NCBI RefSeq assembly: GCF_006385595.1
Contig: NZ_CP041046.1
Span: 1,612,001 to 1,676,000, forward strand
Origin: Luteibacter pinisoli
Lineage (GTDB): Bacteria > Pseudomonadota > Gammaproteobacteria > Xanthomonadales > Rhodanobacteraceae
Reading direction: 5' to 3'
Length of the DNA stretch: 64,000 bases
Position numbers and translations under genes: made by a program. Below, in pieces: positions 36,728 through 45,207 of this stretch; the stretch's first letter is position 1; each line of letters starts with the position of its first letter. The notes beneath the pieces were generated by a model, which saw only the letters and a list, made by a program, of their open reading frames with translations, had not been told where the DNA came from and did not search any database.

Positions 36728-37450
36728 TTACGGCTGCTTGACGCTGAAGTCCGGGCTGGCGGTGTCGTCGCGCTTGGTGCGCGGCGCCACCAGCGGCTCG
36801 CCGTGGACGACGAACCAGACGTTTTCCGCGATGTTCGTGGCGTGGTCACCGATGCGCTCGATGTTCTTGGCCATGAACAGCAGGTGCGTGCACGGGGTGA
36901 TGTTGCGCGGGTCTTCCATCATGTAGGTGAGGAGGGCGCGGAACACCACGGTGTACGCTTCGTCGAGGTCCGCGTCGGACTTCCACACTTCGTAGGCCGC
37001 CTCGGCGTCCTGGTCGCGGTAGGCGATCAGCACGTTGCGCAGCTGTTCGGCGGCGAGCTCGGCCAGGTTGGCCAGGCCACCGGCCACGGGGATCGGCGCG
37101 ACGCGGCTCAGCGGGATGGAGCGCTTGGCCACGTTGGCGGCGTAGTCGCCGATGCGCTCGATGTCGGCCGCGATGCGCAGGGCCGCAAAGACGTTGCGCA
37201 GGTCGCCGGCGATCGGCGCGCGCAGGGCAAGCAGGCGGACCACGTCCTGGCTGATGTCATGCTCGAGCGTGTCGAGGGCGTCGTCGTTGTCGACGATGCG
37301 CTGGGCGGCGCGCTCGTCACGGCGCTGCACGACGTCGATCGCGGCTTCGAGCTGCGTCACGGCGAGCTCGCCCATCCTCACGATTTCGCCGGTCAGGCGC
37401 TTCAGCTCGTCGTCGTAGCTTTTGATGATGTGCTGGTGCGGGGTGTTCAT
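36728..37450 (-). CDS. phoU: Phosphate-signalling accessory protein PhoU
   Basis: 240 aa, all-helical with two PhoU repeats. Metal-binding E/D motifs lie in ALRIAADIERIGDYAANVAK and HLLFMAKNIERIGDHATNIA. It links the Pst transporter to PhoR and dampens phosphate uptake and Pho regulon expression. Last gene of pstSCAB-phoU. Confidence 0.96.
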   Translation of the reverse strand: MNTPHQHIIKSYDDELKRLTGEIVRMGELAVTQLEAAIDVVQRRDERAAQRIVDNDDALDTLEHDISQDVVRLLALRAPIAGDLRNVFAALRIAADIERIGDYAANVAKRSIPLSRVAPIPVAGGLANLAELAAEQLRNVLIAYRDQDAEAAYEVWKSDADLDEAYTVVFRALLTYMMEDPRNITPCTHLLFMAKNIERIGDHATNIAENVWFVVHGEPLVAPRTKRDDTASPDFSVKQP

Positions 37451-37474
37451 CGCGTGCCTCGGAAAGGGGGTGGC

Positions 37475-38308
37475 TTAGCCGAAACGGCCGGTGATGTAAT
37501 CTTCGGTCTGCTTCTTGTCCGGCTTCGTGAAGATCTTCTCGGTCTTATCGAACTCGATCAGCTCGCCCATGTACATGAAGGCGGTCATATCCGAGCAACG
37601 CGCAGCCTGCTGCATGTTGTGGGTAACGATGACAATCGTAAAGTCTTTCTTCAGCTCTTCCACCAGCTGCTCGATGCGGCTGGTGGCGATCGGATCCAGC
37701 GCCGAGGTCGGCTCGTCGAGCAGCAGCACTTCTGGCTTCAGCGCGATGCCACGCGCGATGCACAGGCGCTGCTGCTGGCCGCCGGAGAGGCCGAGCGCGC
37801 TCTGCTTGAGCTTGTCCTTCACCTCGTCCCACAGGGCCGCGCCGCGCAGGGCCTGTTCCACGCGCTCTTCCATCTGCGTGCGGCCAAGGCGCTCGTGGTG
37901 GCGGATGCCGTAGGCGACGTTTTCGAAAATCGTCATCGGGAACGGCACGGGCTTCTGGAACACCATGCCCACCTTGCTGCGCAGGCGGTTCATGGAGTAC
38001 TTCGGATCGAGGATGTTCTCGCCATCCAGGACGATCTGGCCTTCCGCGCGCAGGCTCGGGTAGATCGCATAGATGCGGTTGAAGATGCGCAGCAGGGTGG
38101 ACTTGCCGCAGCCGGACGGGCCGATGATGGCCGTCACCTTCTTCTCCGGCACGTCCATGCCGATGCTCTTCAGCGCGTGGAAATCGCCGTAGTAGAAGTT
38201 CAGGTCGCGCACCGTCATCTTCGGCGGCACCTGGCCCAGGTCCACGCCTGCGTGCTGCGGCGACGTGCCGAAGCCAGGCTGGGAAGCGACTTGGTTCATG
38301 TTAGTCAT
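37475..38308 (-). CDS. pstB: Phosphate ABC transporter ATP-binding protein PstB
   Basis: 277 aa. Walker A GPSGCGKST, signature LSGGQQQR, Walker B VLLLDEPTSALDP, and H-loop VTHNM are all present. Energises phosphate import through PstCA. It overlaps pstA by 8 bp; ATG 38308 or 38299. Confidence 0.97.
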   Translation of the reverse strand: MTNMNQVASQPGFGTSPQHAGVDLGQVPPKMTVRDLNFYYGDFHALKSIGMDVPEKKVTAIIGPSGCGKSTLLRIFNRIYAIYPSLRAEGQIVLDGENILDPKYSMNRLRSKVGMVFQKPVPFPMTIFENVAYGIRHHERLGRTQMEERVEQALRGAALWDEVKDKLKQSALGLSGGQQQRLCIARGIALKPEVLLLDEPTSALDPIATSRIEQLVEELKKDFTIVIVTHNMQQAARCSDMTAFMYMGELIEFDKTEKIFTKPDKKQTEDYITGRFG

Positions 38309-39170
38309 GGGACACCTTGGAGCGCGAGAAGACGAAACGGGCGACGAGGCTGAGTGCGAGCACGAACATGGTCAGCACGAAGGCACCGGCCCAGGCCAGC
38401 ACGTTGATATCCGGGCTGGGGTCCTTGGTGTATTCGTAGATGACCTGCGGCAGGCTCGGCATCTTGTCGAGGGGGTTGAACGTCATGAAGTTGTTGCCGA
38501 AGGCCGTGAACAGCAGCGGGGCGGTTTCGCCGCTGATGCGGGCCAGGGCCAGCAGGATGCCGGTGATGATGCCCGAGCGCGCCGAGCGCACCAGGATCTG
38601 CATCGTGAGCTTCCACTGCGGCACGCCCAGGGAGAGGGCGGCTTCGCGGATGGTGCCCGGCACCAGGCGCAGCATTTCGTCCGTGGTGCGGACGATGACG
38701 GGCAGGGCGATCAGCGCCAGCGCGATACCGCCTGCGAGGCCCGAGAAGGTGATGTCGCCGCCGCTGAGGTACTTGGACGGCAGCACCACGATGGTGTAGA
38801 CGAACAGGCCCAGCACGATCGACGGCGCCGACAGGAGGATGTCGTTGAGGAAGCGGATGGTGGGACCCAGCTTCGAGCGCATCGAGTATTCGGCCAGCCA
38901 CGCGCCGGCGGCCACGCCGATCGGGGTGGCGATGACGATGCCGAGGATGTTGAGGATGAGGCTGCCGACCATGGCATTGGCCAGGCCGCCTTCTTCGCGG
39001 TAGGCGGTGATCTTGGTGAACAGCTGCGGCTTCAGGCCGGCCAGGCCCTGGCTCAGGGTTTCCCAGAGGATCCAGGCCAGGAAGAACAGGCCGATCGCCG
39101 TGGCGAGCAGGCTGAAGGACATCGCCAGGACATTCTTGACCCGGCGCTTGGTGTAGAGCGAAGCAGACAT
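38301..39170 (-). CDS. pstA: Phosphate ABC transporter permease PstA
   Basis: 289 aa, six helices. Permease EAA-type loop in REAALSLGVPQWKLTMQIL. IRTTDEMLRLVP is characteristic of PstA. Start overlaps the pstC stop by one base (TAATG). Confidence 0.96.
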   Translation of the reverse strand: MSASLYTKRRVKNVLAMSFSLLATAIGLFFLAWILWETLSQGLAGLKPQLFTKITAYREEGGLANAMVGSLILNILGIVIATPIGVAAGAWLAEYSMRSKLGPTIRFLNDILLSAPSIVLGLFVYTIVVLPSKYLSGGDITFSGLAGGIALALIALPVIVRTTDEMLRLVPGTIREAALSLGVPQWKLTMQILVRSARSGIITGILLALARISGETAPLLFTAFGNNFMTFNPLDKMPSLPQVIYEYTKDPSPDINVLAWAGAFVLTMFVLALSLVARFVFSRSKVSHD

Positions 39171-40201
39171 TACTTGCCCTCCCGGGTCTTCAGGCGGCGC
39201 AGCATGAGGCGTGCGATCAGCAGCACGATGAAGGTCACCACGAAGAGCAGGAAGGCCAGCGCCATCAGTGCGGAGCGCTGCAGGCCCTGCGCTTCGCCAA
39301 ATTGGTTGGCGATGGTCGAGGCGATGGAGCTGCCGGTTTCGAGGAACGACAGCGAGAACTTGAAGGTGTTGCCCAGCACGAAGGCCACGGCCATCGTCTC
39401 ACCCAGGGCGCGGCCCAGGCCGAGGAAGATGCCGCCGATCACGGCCGTGCGGGTGTAGGGCACGACGATGTCCCAGACGACTTCCCACGTGCTGGAACCC
39501 AGCGCGTAGGCCGATTCCTTAAGGCGGGTGGGGACGGTCTGGAACACTTCGCGCATCACCGAGGAGATGAACGGGATGATCATCACCGCCAGCACCAGGC
39601 CCGCGGTGAACACGCCGGCGCCGAAGAACGGGTATTCGCTGGAGAAGAACTTGCCGATGCCCGGCACGTGCTGGACCAGGAACGACACCTTGCCGTCCGG
39701 CGGATCCGCGCTGAAGTTGTTCATCAGCCACGGCTTGATGTGCTCGGCGACGAACGGGGCGAAGATGAAGAGGCCCCACATGCCGTAGATGATCGAGGGG
39801 ATGCCCGCGAGCAGTTCGATGGCGGAGCTGACCGGACCGCGCAGCCACTGCGGGGCGATCTCGGTGAGGAAGAGGGCGATGCCGAAGCTGACCGGCACGG
39901 CAAACAGCAGCGCGATGAACGCGGTGCCGACGGTACCCATGACCGGCACGAGCGCACCGTACTGGTCGTTCGAAGGGTCCCAGGTGGCGCTGGTGAGGAA
40001 GCCGAAGCCGAACGTGCGGAACGCGTCCGAACCCAGCCAGAGCGTGGATCCCGCGGCGCCCACCAGGGCGAGCAGGACGATCAGGGCGCAGCCCTTCAGG
40101 ACCCAGCCAAAGATTCGGTCGTCGCGCGTGTCCTTCGCATTACGCGCCGCTTCGGCGGTGCGTTCAGCGCTGGGAACGGCGGTGCTGGCGGAAGCATGCA
40201 T
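39170..40201 (-). CDS. pstC: Phosphate ABC transporter permease PstC
   Basis: 343 aa from ATG 40201. Six helices; LKESAYALGSSTWEVVWDIV is the permease loop contacting PstB. ELLAGIPSIIYGMWGLFIFA is typical of PstC. A GTG at 40276 would extend the frame by 25 residues through a perfect palindrome (40241-40262), which looks like an untranslated hairpin. I therefore prefer the shorter start. Confidence 0.93.
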   Translation of the reverse strand: MHASASTAVPSAERTAEAARNAKDTRDDRIFGWVLKGCALIVLLALVGAAGSTLWLGSDAFRTFGFGFLTSATWDPSNDQYGALVPVMGTVGTAFIALLFAVPVSFGIALFLTEIAPQWLRGPVSSAIELLAGIPSIIYGMWGLFIFAPFVAEHIKPWLMNNFSADPPDGKVSFLVQHVPGIGKFFSSEYPFFGAGVFTAGLVLAVMIIPFISSVMREVFQTVPTRLKESAYALGSSTWEVVWDIVVPYTRTAVIGGIFLGLGRALGETMAVAFVLGNTFKFSLSFLETGSSIASTIANQFGEAQGLQRSALMALAFLLFVVTFIVLLIARLMLRRLKTREGK

Positions 40202-40240
40202 GTGGGTGCGGTTTCCCTGGGCCTGATCAAACGGGTGGGC

Positions 40241-40262
40241 CGCCGCCCCGGCCGGGGCGGCG
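40241..40262. promoter_or_regulatory. Perfect palindrome between pstS and pstC
   Basis: 22-bp palindrome, CGCCGCCCCGG and its exact complement, between the binding-protein and permease genes. Strong stems here commonly stabilise or partly terminate the mRNA so that pstS is made in excess over pstC. Confidence 0.55.
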
Positions 40263-40323
40263 ACCCGATTTTGCACACTACCTTGGCCGGCTACTGTGTC
40301 AGCCGGATGGCGGTAGCTTCCGA

Positions 40324-41340
40324 TTACTTGAAGTCGGAGCCCCAGTAGGCTTCGATCTGCTTGACCAGCGTGTCCGGCAGGGCCACGTAATCGAGCGAAG
40401 CGGCCTGGCTCTGGCCCTTCTCAAGCGACCACTTGAAGAAGTCGAAGGCGACCTTGGTGTGCGAGGCGTTCTTGGCCTTCTTGTACATGATGACCCACGT
40501 GGTGGCGGTGATCGGCCACGCGTTGGCGCCCGGGGCGTTGGTCATGATGACGTTGAAGTCCTTGGCGGACTTCCAGTCAGCGGTGGCGGCAGCGGCAGCG
40601 AAGGTCTCGGCGGTCGGCTGGACGTAGGCGCCCGTCGCGTTCTGCAGCTGGGTGTAGGCGATGCTGTTCTTCTTGGCGTAGGCGTATTCGACGTAGCCGA
40701 TCGAGCCCGGGATCTGGCGCACGTACTGCGAGACGCCTTCGTTACCCTTGCCGCCCACGCCAGCCGGCCACTCGACGGCCGTGCCGAACTTCACCTTGGA
40801 TGCCCACTCCGGGCTCACCTTGGAGAGGTAGTTGGTGAAGTTGAACGAGGTGCCCGAACCGTCCGAACGATGGACGACGGTGACCTTGACGTCGGGGATC
40901 TTCACGCCCGGGTTCAGGGCGGCGATGGCCGGATCGCTCCAGCGGGCGATCTTGCCCAGGTAGATGTCGGCGAGCACCTTGCCGTCCAGCTTCAGCTGGC
41001 CAGCGGCAACACCCTGCAGGTTGACGATCGGCACGATGCCGCCAACGACGACCGGGAACTGGCCCAGGCCGAACTTGGTGAGGTCTTCGCCGCTCATCGG
41101 GGCGTCGGAGGCGCCGAAGTCGATGGTGCCTTCCTTGATCTGGGCGATACCGGCGCCCGAACCGACCGACTGGTAGTTCAGCTTGTTACCCGTGCTTTCG
41201 GCGTACGTCGCCGACCACTTCGACAGGACGGGGTAGACGAAGCTCGAGCCAGCACCGGTGATATCGGTGGCCTGGGCGGCGCCCATGCCGAACAGGGAAG
41301 CAGCCACCAGGGCGGCGATGCGGAGTTTGCGTGTGAACAC
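40324..41340 (-). CDS. pstS: Periplasmic phosphate-binding protein PstS
   Basis: 338 aa, GTG start with GAGG 8 nt upstream. Signal peptide ends near MGAAQA. Binding-site motifs: ITGAGSSFVYPVLSKWSATY, VGSGAGI, HRSDGSGTSFNFTNYLSKVS, and the phosphate-contacting IDFGASDAPM. First gene of the pst operon, with a Pho box about 90 bp upstream. Confidence 0.96.
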   Translation of the reverse strand: MFTRKLRIAALVAASLFGMGAAQATDITGAGSSFVYPVLSKWSATYAESTGNKLNYQSVGSGAGIAQIKEGTIDFGASDAPMSGEDLTKFGLGQFPVVVGGIVPIVNLQGVAAGQLKLDGKVLADIYLGKIARWSDPAIAALNPGVKIPDVKVTVVHRSDGSGTSFNFTNYLSKVSPEWASKVKFGTAVEWPAGVGGKGNEGVSQYVRQIPGSIGYVEYAYAKKNSIAYTQLQNATGAYVQPTAETFAAAAATADWKSAKDFNVIMTNAPGANAWPITATTWVIMYKKAKNASHTKVAFDFFKWSLEKGQSQAASLDYVALPDTLVKQIEAYWGSDFK

Positions 41341-41426
41341 GGAGTAATCCTCGAAGATGAGTGTCAGGCGTAGCCCGCCCGGGGCCGTATTCCAGCCCCG
41401 CCGTGTTGCAATGAAATGTGCCGAAT

Positions 41427-41444
41427 GTTTCAGGCTTATGACAG
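41427..41444 (-). promoter_or_regulatory. Pho box upstream of pstS
   Basis: On the minus strand CTGTCAT-AAGC-CTGAAAC matches the PhoB 7-4-7 direct repeat (perfect first half, weaker second half). Placement ahead of pstS fits phosphate-starvation induction. Confidence 0.7.
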
Positions 41445-41484
41445 GGACCGATTTGCTGTCATATTCAAAAGCTTACGAAATCAC

Positions 41485-42144
41485 TCAAACTGCGATCGGC
41501 GTCACGGCATCGCGCTCGGCGAGCTCCAGTCGACGCCAGCGGTTCACGATTTCGCAAAAAAGCTCCGCGGTGCGTTCCGCATCATAGATAGCCGAATGGG
41601 CTTCGCGGCTGTCGAAGCTGAGCCCCGCCGCGATCACTGCCTTGCTGAGCACCGTCTGCCCATAGGCGAGGCCGCCCAGGGTGGCGGTATCGAAGCAGCT
41701 GAAGGGGTGGAACGGGTTGCGCTTGTGCGCCACCCGGCGCACGGCCGCATTAAGGAAGGCCAGGTCAAAGGCGGCGTTATGGCCGACCAGCACGGCGCGC
41801 TGGCACTCCGCGGCCTTCACCGCATCGCGCACGGCGCCAAAGACATGGTCCAGCGCCTGACGCTCGGGCAGGGCACCGCGAAAGGGGTGGTCCGGGTCGA
41901 TGCCGGTCACTTCCAGGGAGCGCGGGTCGATGTTGGCGCCGGGAAACGGCTCGACGTTGGCTGCGACGGCCGGCTCGGGCACCAGCAGGCCCGACGGGTC
42001 CATCCGGATGACGACCACGGCGATTTCCAGCAGGGCATCGCGCTCGGCGTCGAACCCGCCGGTTTCGACATCCACGATGACCGGGAGAAAGCCCCGGAAC
42101 CGCCCGGCCATGCTCGAAGCGGTGCTGTTACTGGTCGTATCCAT
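41485..42144 (-). CDS. rnt: Ribonuclease T
   Basis: 219 aa from ATG 42144. DEDDh exonuclease: IVDVETGGFDAERDALLEIA, HNAAFDLAFLNAA and the last motif HSAIYDAERTAELF. FRGFLPVIVDVETGGF and CFDTATLGGLAYGQTVLSKA are typical of RNase T, which trims tRNA and other RNA 3' ends. It lies between pstS and the porin gene and is probably not part of the Pho regulon. Confidence 0.93.
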   Translation of the reverse strand: MDTTSNSTASSMAGRFRGFLPVIVDVETGGFDAERDALLEIAVVVIRMDPSGLLVPEPAVAANVEPFPGANIDPRSLEVTGIDPDHPFRGALPERQALDHVFGAVRDAVKAAECQRAVLVGHNAAFDLAFLNAAVRRVAHKRNPFHPFSCFDTATLGGLAYGQTVLSKAVIAAGLSFDSREAHSAIYDAERTAELFCEIVNRWRRLELAERDAVTPIAV

Positions 42145-42202
42145 GCCGGAAAGGATACCAGTCCGGGCTCGGGGCGGCACCAGACGTTAAGCGGATGTGC
42201 TC

Positions 42203-42220
42203 GTGTAGTCATCTTGTCAC
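42203..42220 (+). promoter_or_regulatory. Candidate Pho box upstream of the phosphate porin
   Basis: GTGTAGT-CATC-TTGTCAC has the 7-4-7 spacing of a Pho box, with a good second repeat and a poor first. It sits 139 bp before the porin start. Confidence 0.45.
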
Positions 42221-42358
42221 AAAAAAACCATCGAACCGTAAAACCCGTCGCCCATCCTTCGCGCCGTTGGACCCGGATTGAGAAGTTTCGGACAGAAATT
42301 ACTCAAGTCGGGGACACAGGGGTCCACACACACATTCCATACCTAGCGGAGAAATCCC

Positions 42359-43738
42359 ATGCGTTCCAAGTTGCTCACGGTGGCCATCGCTGCCGGTCTG
42401 GGCGTGACGAGCCTCTCGGCGATGGCTGCAACCAAGCAGCAGCCGGCTCGCGTCACGGTCGACGCCGCCACCCTTCAGCAGCTCCAGGCTCAGCTGGCTG
42501 CCCTGCAGGCCCAGGTCGCCGACCTCCAGGCCAAGCAGGAAGCCCAGGCCGACGCACAGATCGAAACGGCCAAGACCGTTAACGACGTGCAGGTGGCCGC
42601 TGCCAAGCCGACCGACGAACTGGCGAAGAAGCTCGACGCCCTGAACAAGCTCGTCGACAACACCAAGATCGGCGGCACGATGTTCTTCGACGTGACCAAC
42701 CAGGATCACACGGAGAAGGGCGTCACCGGTCCGAGCACCAAGAAGGACGGCCACGGTTCCACCAACGGCACCGGCTTCGACGTCAAGCGCTTCTACCTGA
42801 CCGTCGACCACAAGTTCGATGACACCTGGTCGGCCAACCTGACCACCGACTTCAGCTACCAGTCGTCGCTGTCGTCCACCAGCCTCTTCGTCAAGAAGGC
42901 CTACGTGCAGGGCAAGTTCGATCCGCTCTTCACCGTGCGCTTCGGTGCGGCCGACATGCCGTGGATCCCGTTCGTCGAGAAGTGGTACGGCTACCGCTAC
43001 GTCGAGAACACCATCACCGACCGTTCGTTTGAAGGTGGCCGCTCGGGCGGCACCGCGACGGCTGGCGGCGTGGGCGCCTTCGGCAACTCGTCCGACTGGG
43101 GTATCCACGCCCTGGGCGCGACGACCGGTGACAACTCGGTCAACTACCAGCTGTCGGTCGTCAACGGTCGCGGCTACCGCAACCTGAGCCGCTCGAAGTC
43201 GGTGGATACGGAAGGCCGCTTCGGCTACTCGCCGATCGAGCAGATGGTCGTCGCCGTCGGCGGTTACAGCGGCAAGCGCGGCAACGACGTCGAGGCCGGC
43301 GCCGACACCCGCACCGCGACCCGTGGCGACGCGCTCATCGCGTGGCGCGACAAGACCTGGGGCGCGGGCGTGGAATACTTCCACACCGAGAACTGGGACG
43401 ACATCCTGAAGTACATCGGCGGCACGGCCGGCCCGGGCGCGGCCAACAACACCAAGAAGGACAAGGCTGACGGCTACTCGCTGTGGGCTGACTGGAAGTT
43501 CGTTGACCAGTGGGCGGTCTTCGCTCGTTACGACAACGTGGACTACAAGTACACGAACCTGTCGGACATCCAGGAAAAGATCAAGGACAAGTACTACAAC
43601 GCGGGCGTCTCCTACGACGTCCTGAAGAACCTGAAGCTGGCGCTCGTCTACAAGCACAACAAGCTGGACGGCCCGAGCATCGCTCCCTACGGCTACAAGA
43701 CGAACGAAGTGGGCGTCTGGGGCATGCTGAGCTTCTAA
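42359..43738 (+). CDS. Phosphate-selective porin O/P-type outer-membrane protein
   Basis: 459 aa. Signal peptide 1-23 (ends SAMAA). Then a Gln/Ala coiled coil of about 40 residues (ATLQQLQAQLAALQAQVADL) typical of OprO/OprP-like trimeric porins. The beta-barrel includes GFDVKRFYLTVDHKFDDTWS and DMPWIPFVEKWYGYRYVENT, and it ends in WGMLSF with the terminal aromatic needed for outer-membrane assembly. Next to pst genes with a possible Pho box, it should import phosphate or polyphosphate across the outer membrane. Confidence 0.9.
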   Translation: MRSKLLTVAIAAGLGVTSLSAMAATKQQPARVTVDAATLQQLQAQLAALQAQVADLQAKQEAQADAQIETAKTVNDVQVAAAKPTDELAKKLDALNKLVDNTKIGGTMFFDVTNQDHTEKGVTGPSTKKDGHGSTNGTGFDVKRFYLTVDHKFDDTWSANLTTDFSYQSSLSSTSLFVKKAYVQGKFDPLFTVRFGAADMPWIPFVEKWYGYRYVENTITDRSFEGGRSGGTATAGGVGAFGNSSDWGIHALGATTGDNSVNYQLSVVNGRGYRNLSRSKSVDTEGRFGYSPIEQMVVAVGGYSGKRGNDVEAGADTRTATRGDALIAWRDKTWGAGVEYFHTENWDDILKYIGGTAGPGAANNTKKDKADGYSLWADWKFVDQWAVFARYDNVDYKYTNLSDIQEKIKDKYYNAGVSYDVLKNLKLALVYKHNKLDGPSIAPYGYKTNEVGVWGMLSF

Positions 43739-43774
43739 GCGGTATCGGAACGGAGTTCTACTCAGGGACGAACC

Positions 43775-43805
43775 AAACGGCGGGCGAAAGCCCGCCGTTT
43801 TTTTT
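43775..43805 (+). terminator. Rho-independent terminator of the porin gene
   Basis: AAACGGCGGGC-GAAA-GCCCGCCGTTT followed by further Ts (eight in a row). A perfect 11-bp GNRA-capped stem. Confidence 0.95.
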
Positions 43806-44002
43806 GCGCGTGCTCCGAATCGTCTCACGAGGGCGAGCAGGATAAAGACGTCCAAATGCTGAACGAAACGGCTCGCCGTTGGCGCGAGGATCCTTCGCAA
43901 GTGACTGTCCCATAGCGTTTTTCATGCCCGACGACGCGAAATCCTGAATCTGCTGCGCCGCGCCACTTGCAACTGTCATAAGCGCTGGCTAGGTTCGCCT
44001 GC

Positions 44003-44362
44003 ATGGGCCACTTCCTCGCCAGATTCATGCGCCGCGCCGCCTGCACGTCCCTCGTGCTGTTTGCGCTGTTCCTCGCATGCGTCCCTGCGCAGGCCACGCC
44101 TTGTGCACCGTGCGGCAACGCCGACACGGTGCAGGAGCACATCGTCCATGCCGCGCTTGCGGCGGACGACCACACCGGGAATGACGACATCGACCCGACG
44201 CCTTCGATCGAGGACAACACTGTCAGCCTCGACGATACGTTCGATGTCCCACCCGATCATGCGCTTCCCCCCGTCCGCACCGGCGCCATCCGCCCGGCAG
44301 CGTTGATGCTGGCGCCGCACGCGCACCACCACAGCTTCGAGCTGCGCCCTCCGATCGCCTGA
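44003..44362 (+). CDS. Small exported hypothetical protein
   Basis: 119 aa. Basic N-terminus and signal peptide (TSLVLFALFLACVPAQA), then CAPCG, an acidic Asp/Thr-rich stretch, and a C-terminal HAHHHSFELRPPIA. No family recognised. It could bind metal through the CxxC and His cluster. It precedes the carbonic anhydrase gene by 143 bp. Confidence 0.6.
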   Translation: MGHFLARFMRRAACTSLVLFALFLACVPAQATPCAPCGNADTVQEHIVHAALAADDHTGNDDIDPTPSIEDNTVSLDDTFDVPPDHALPPVRTGAIRPAALMLAPHAHHHSFELRPPIA

Positions 44363-44376
44363 TCCCGCCGTTGCTC

Positions 44377-44397
44377 CGGGCGCACGCCGTGCGCCCG
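44377..44397. terminator. Hairpin before the carbonic anhydrase gene
   Basis: CGGGCGCAC-N3-GTGCGCCCG, 9-bp stem, 14 bp past the small exported-protein gene. No T-tract. Confidence 0.4.
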
Positions 44398-44505
44398 CGC
44401 AGACTTGCGCCTCCCGATCCTCCCCACTGAATTCATGTGCTTTCAACGGCACAGCAGCGGGCGTGTGCGCCCGCGATCCCCCTATCCGAGAAGAGAGAAA
44501 CCATC

Positions 44506-45195
44506 ATGGACCGTCTTATCCAGGGCTTCGACCAGTTCCGTCGTGAAATGACCGCCGAGCAGCGCGAAGACTTCCTGCGCCTGGCTACCGGCCAGACGCC
44601 GCACACCATGTTCATCACCTGCGCCGACTCGCGCATCATGCCGGAGCTGATCTTCAACACCCGGCCGGGCGACCTGTTCGTCTACCGCAACGTCGGCAAC
44701 ATCGTGCCGCCGTATGCGCAGCATGTCAGCGGCGTCGTCGCCGCCATCGAGTACGCCGTCACCGCGCTGAAGGTGCAGCACATCGTCATCTGCGGCCATT
44801 CCGACTGCGGTGCCATGAAGGCACTGCAGAACCCGGCGGCGCTCAAGGGCAAACCCTCGGTGGAGCAGTGGCTGAAACACGCCGATGTCGCGCGCTATGT
44901 CGTGGCCGAAAACCGCCCGACCATCCTGGGCGAAGAAGGCCTGCGTTACCTCACTGAAGAAAACGTCGTGGGCCAGCTGGAGCACCTGCGCACCCTGCCT
45001 GCCGTGGCCGCCGCCATGGCCAACGGCAGCGTGCGTATCCACGGCTGGATCTACGACATCGCGAAGACGGAGATCACCGCCTTCGATCCGCTGGAAGGCC
45101 GTTTCCGTCCGCTCGCGACGGACCCGGCCGACGTTCGCGACGCCACCCCGCACGCCCGGTTCTCGACGCCGCTGGCGGTGGCCTCGGCCGCTTAA
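44506..45195 (+). CDS. Beta-carbonic anhydrase, paired with SulP transporter
   Basis: 229 aa from ATG 44506 (GAAGAGAG upstream). Zinc-site motifs CADSRIMPE and HSDCGAMKA are both intact. Resembles the 21.5-kb paralogue but has a different C-terminus. Only 12 bp before a SulP gene, so it probably supplies or consumes the transported bicarbonate. Confidence 0.92.
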   Translation: MDRLIQGFDQFRREMTAEQREDFLRLATGQTPHTMFITCADSRIMPELIFNTRPGDLFVYRNVGNIVPPYAQHVSGVVAAIEYAVTALKVQHIVICGHSDCGAMKALQNPAALKGKPSVEQWLKHADVARYVVAENRPTILGEEGLRYLTEENVVGQLEHLRTLPAVAAAMANGSVRIHGWIYDIAKTEITAFDPLEGRFRPLATDPADVRDATPHARFSTPLAVASAA

Positions 45196-45207
45196 AGGAA
45201 GTTCCTC

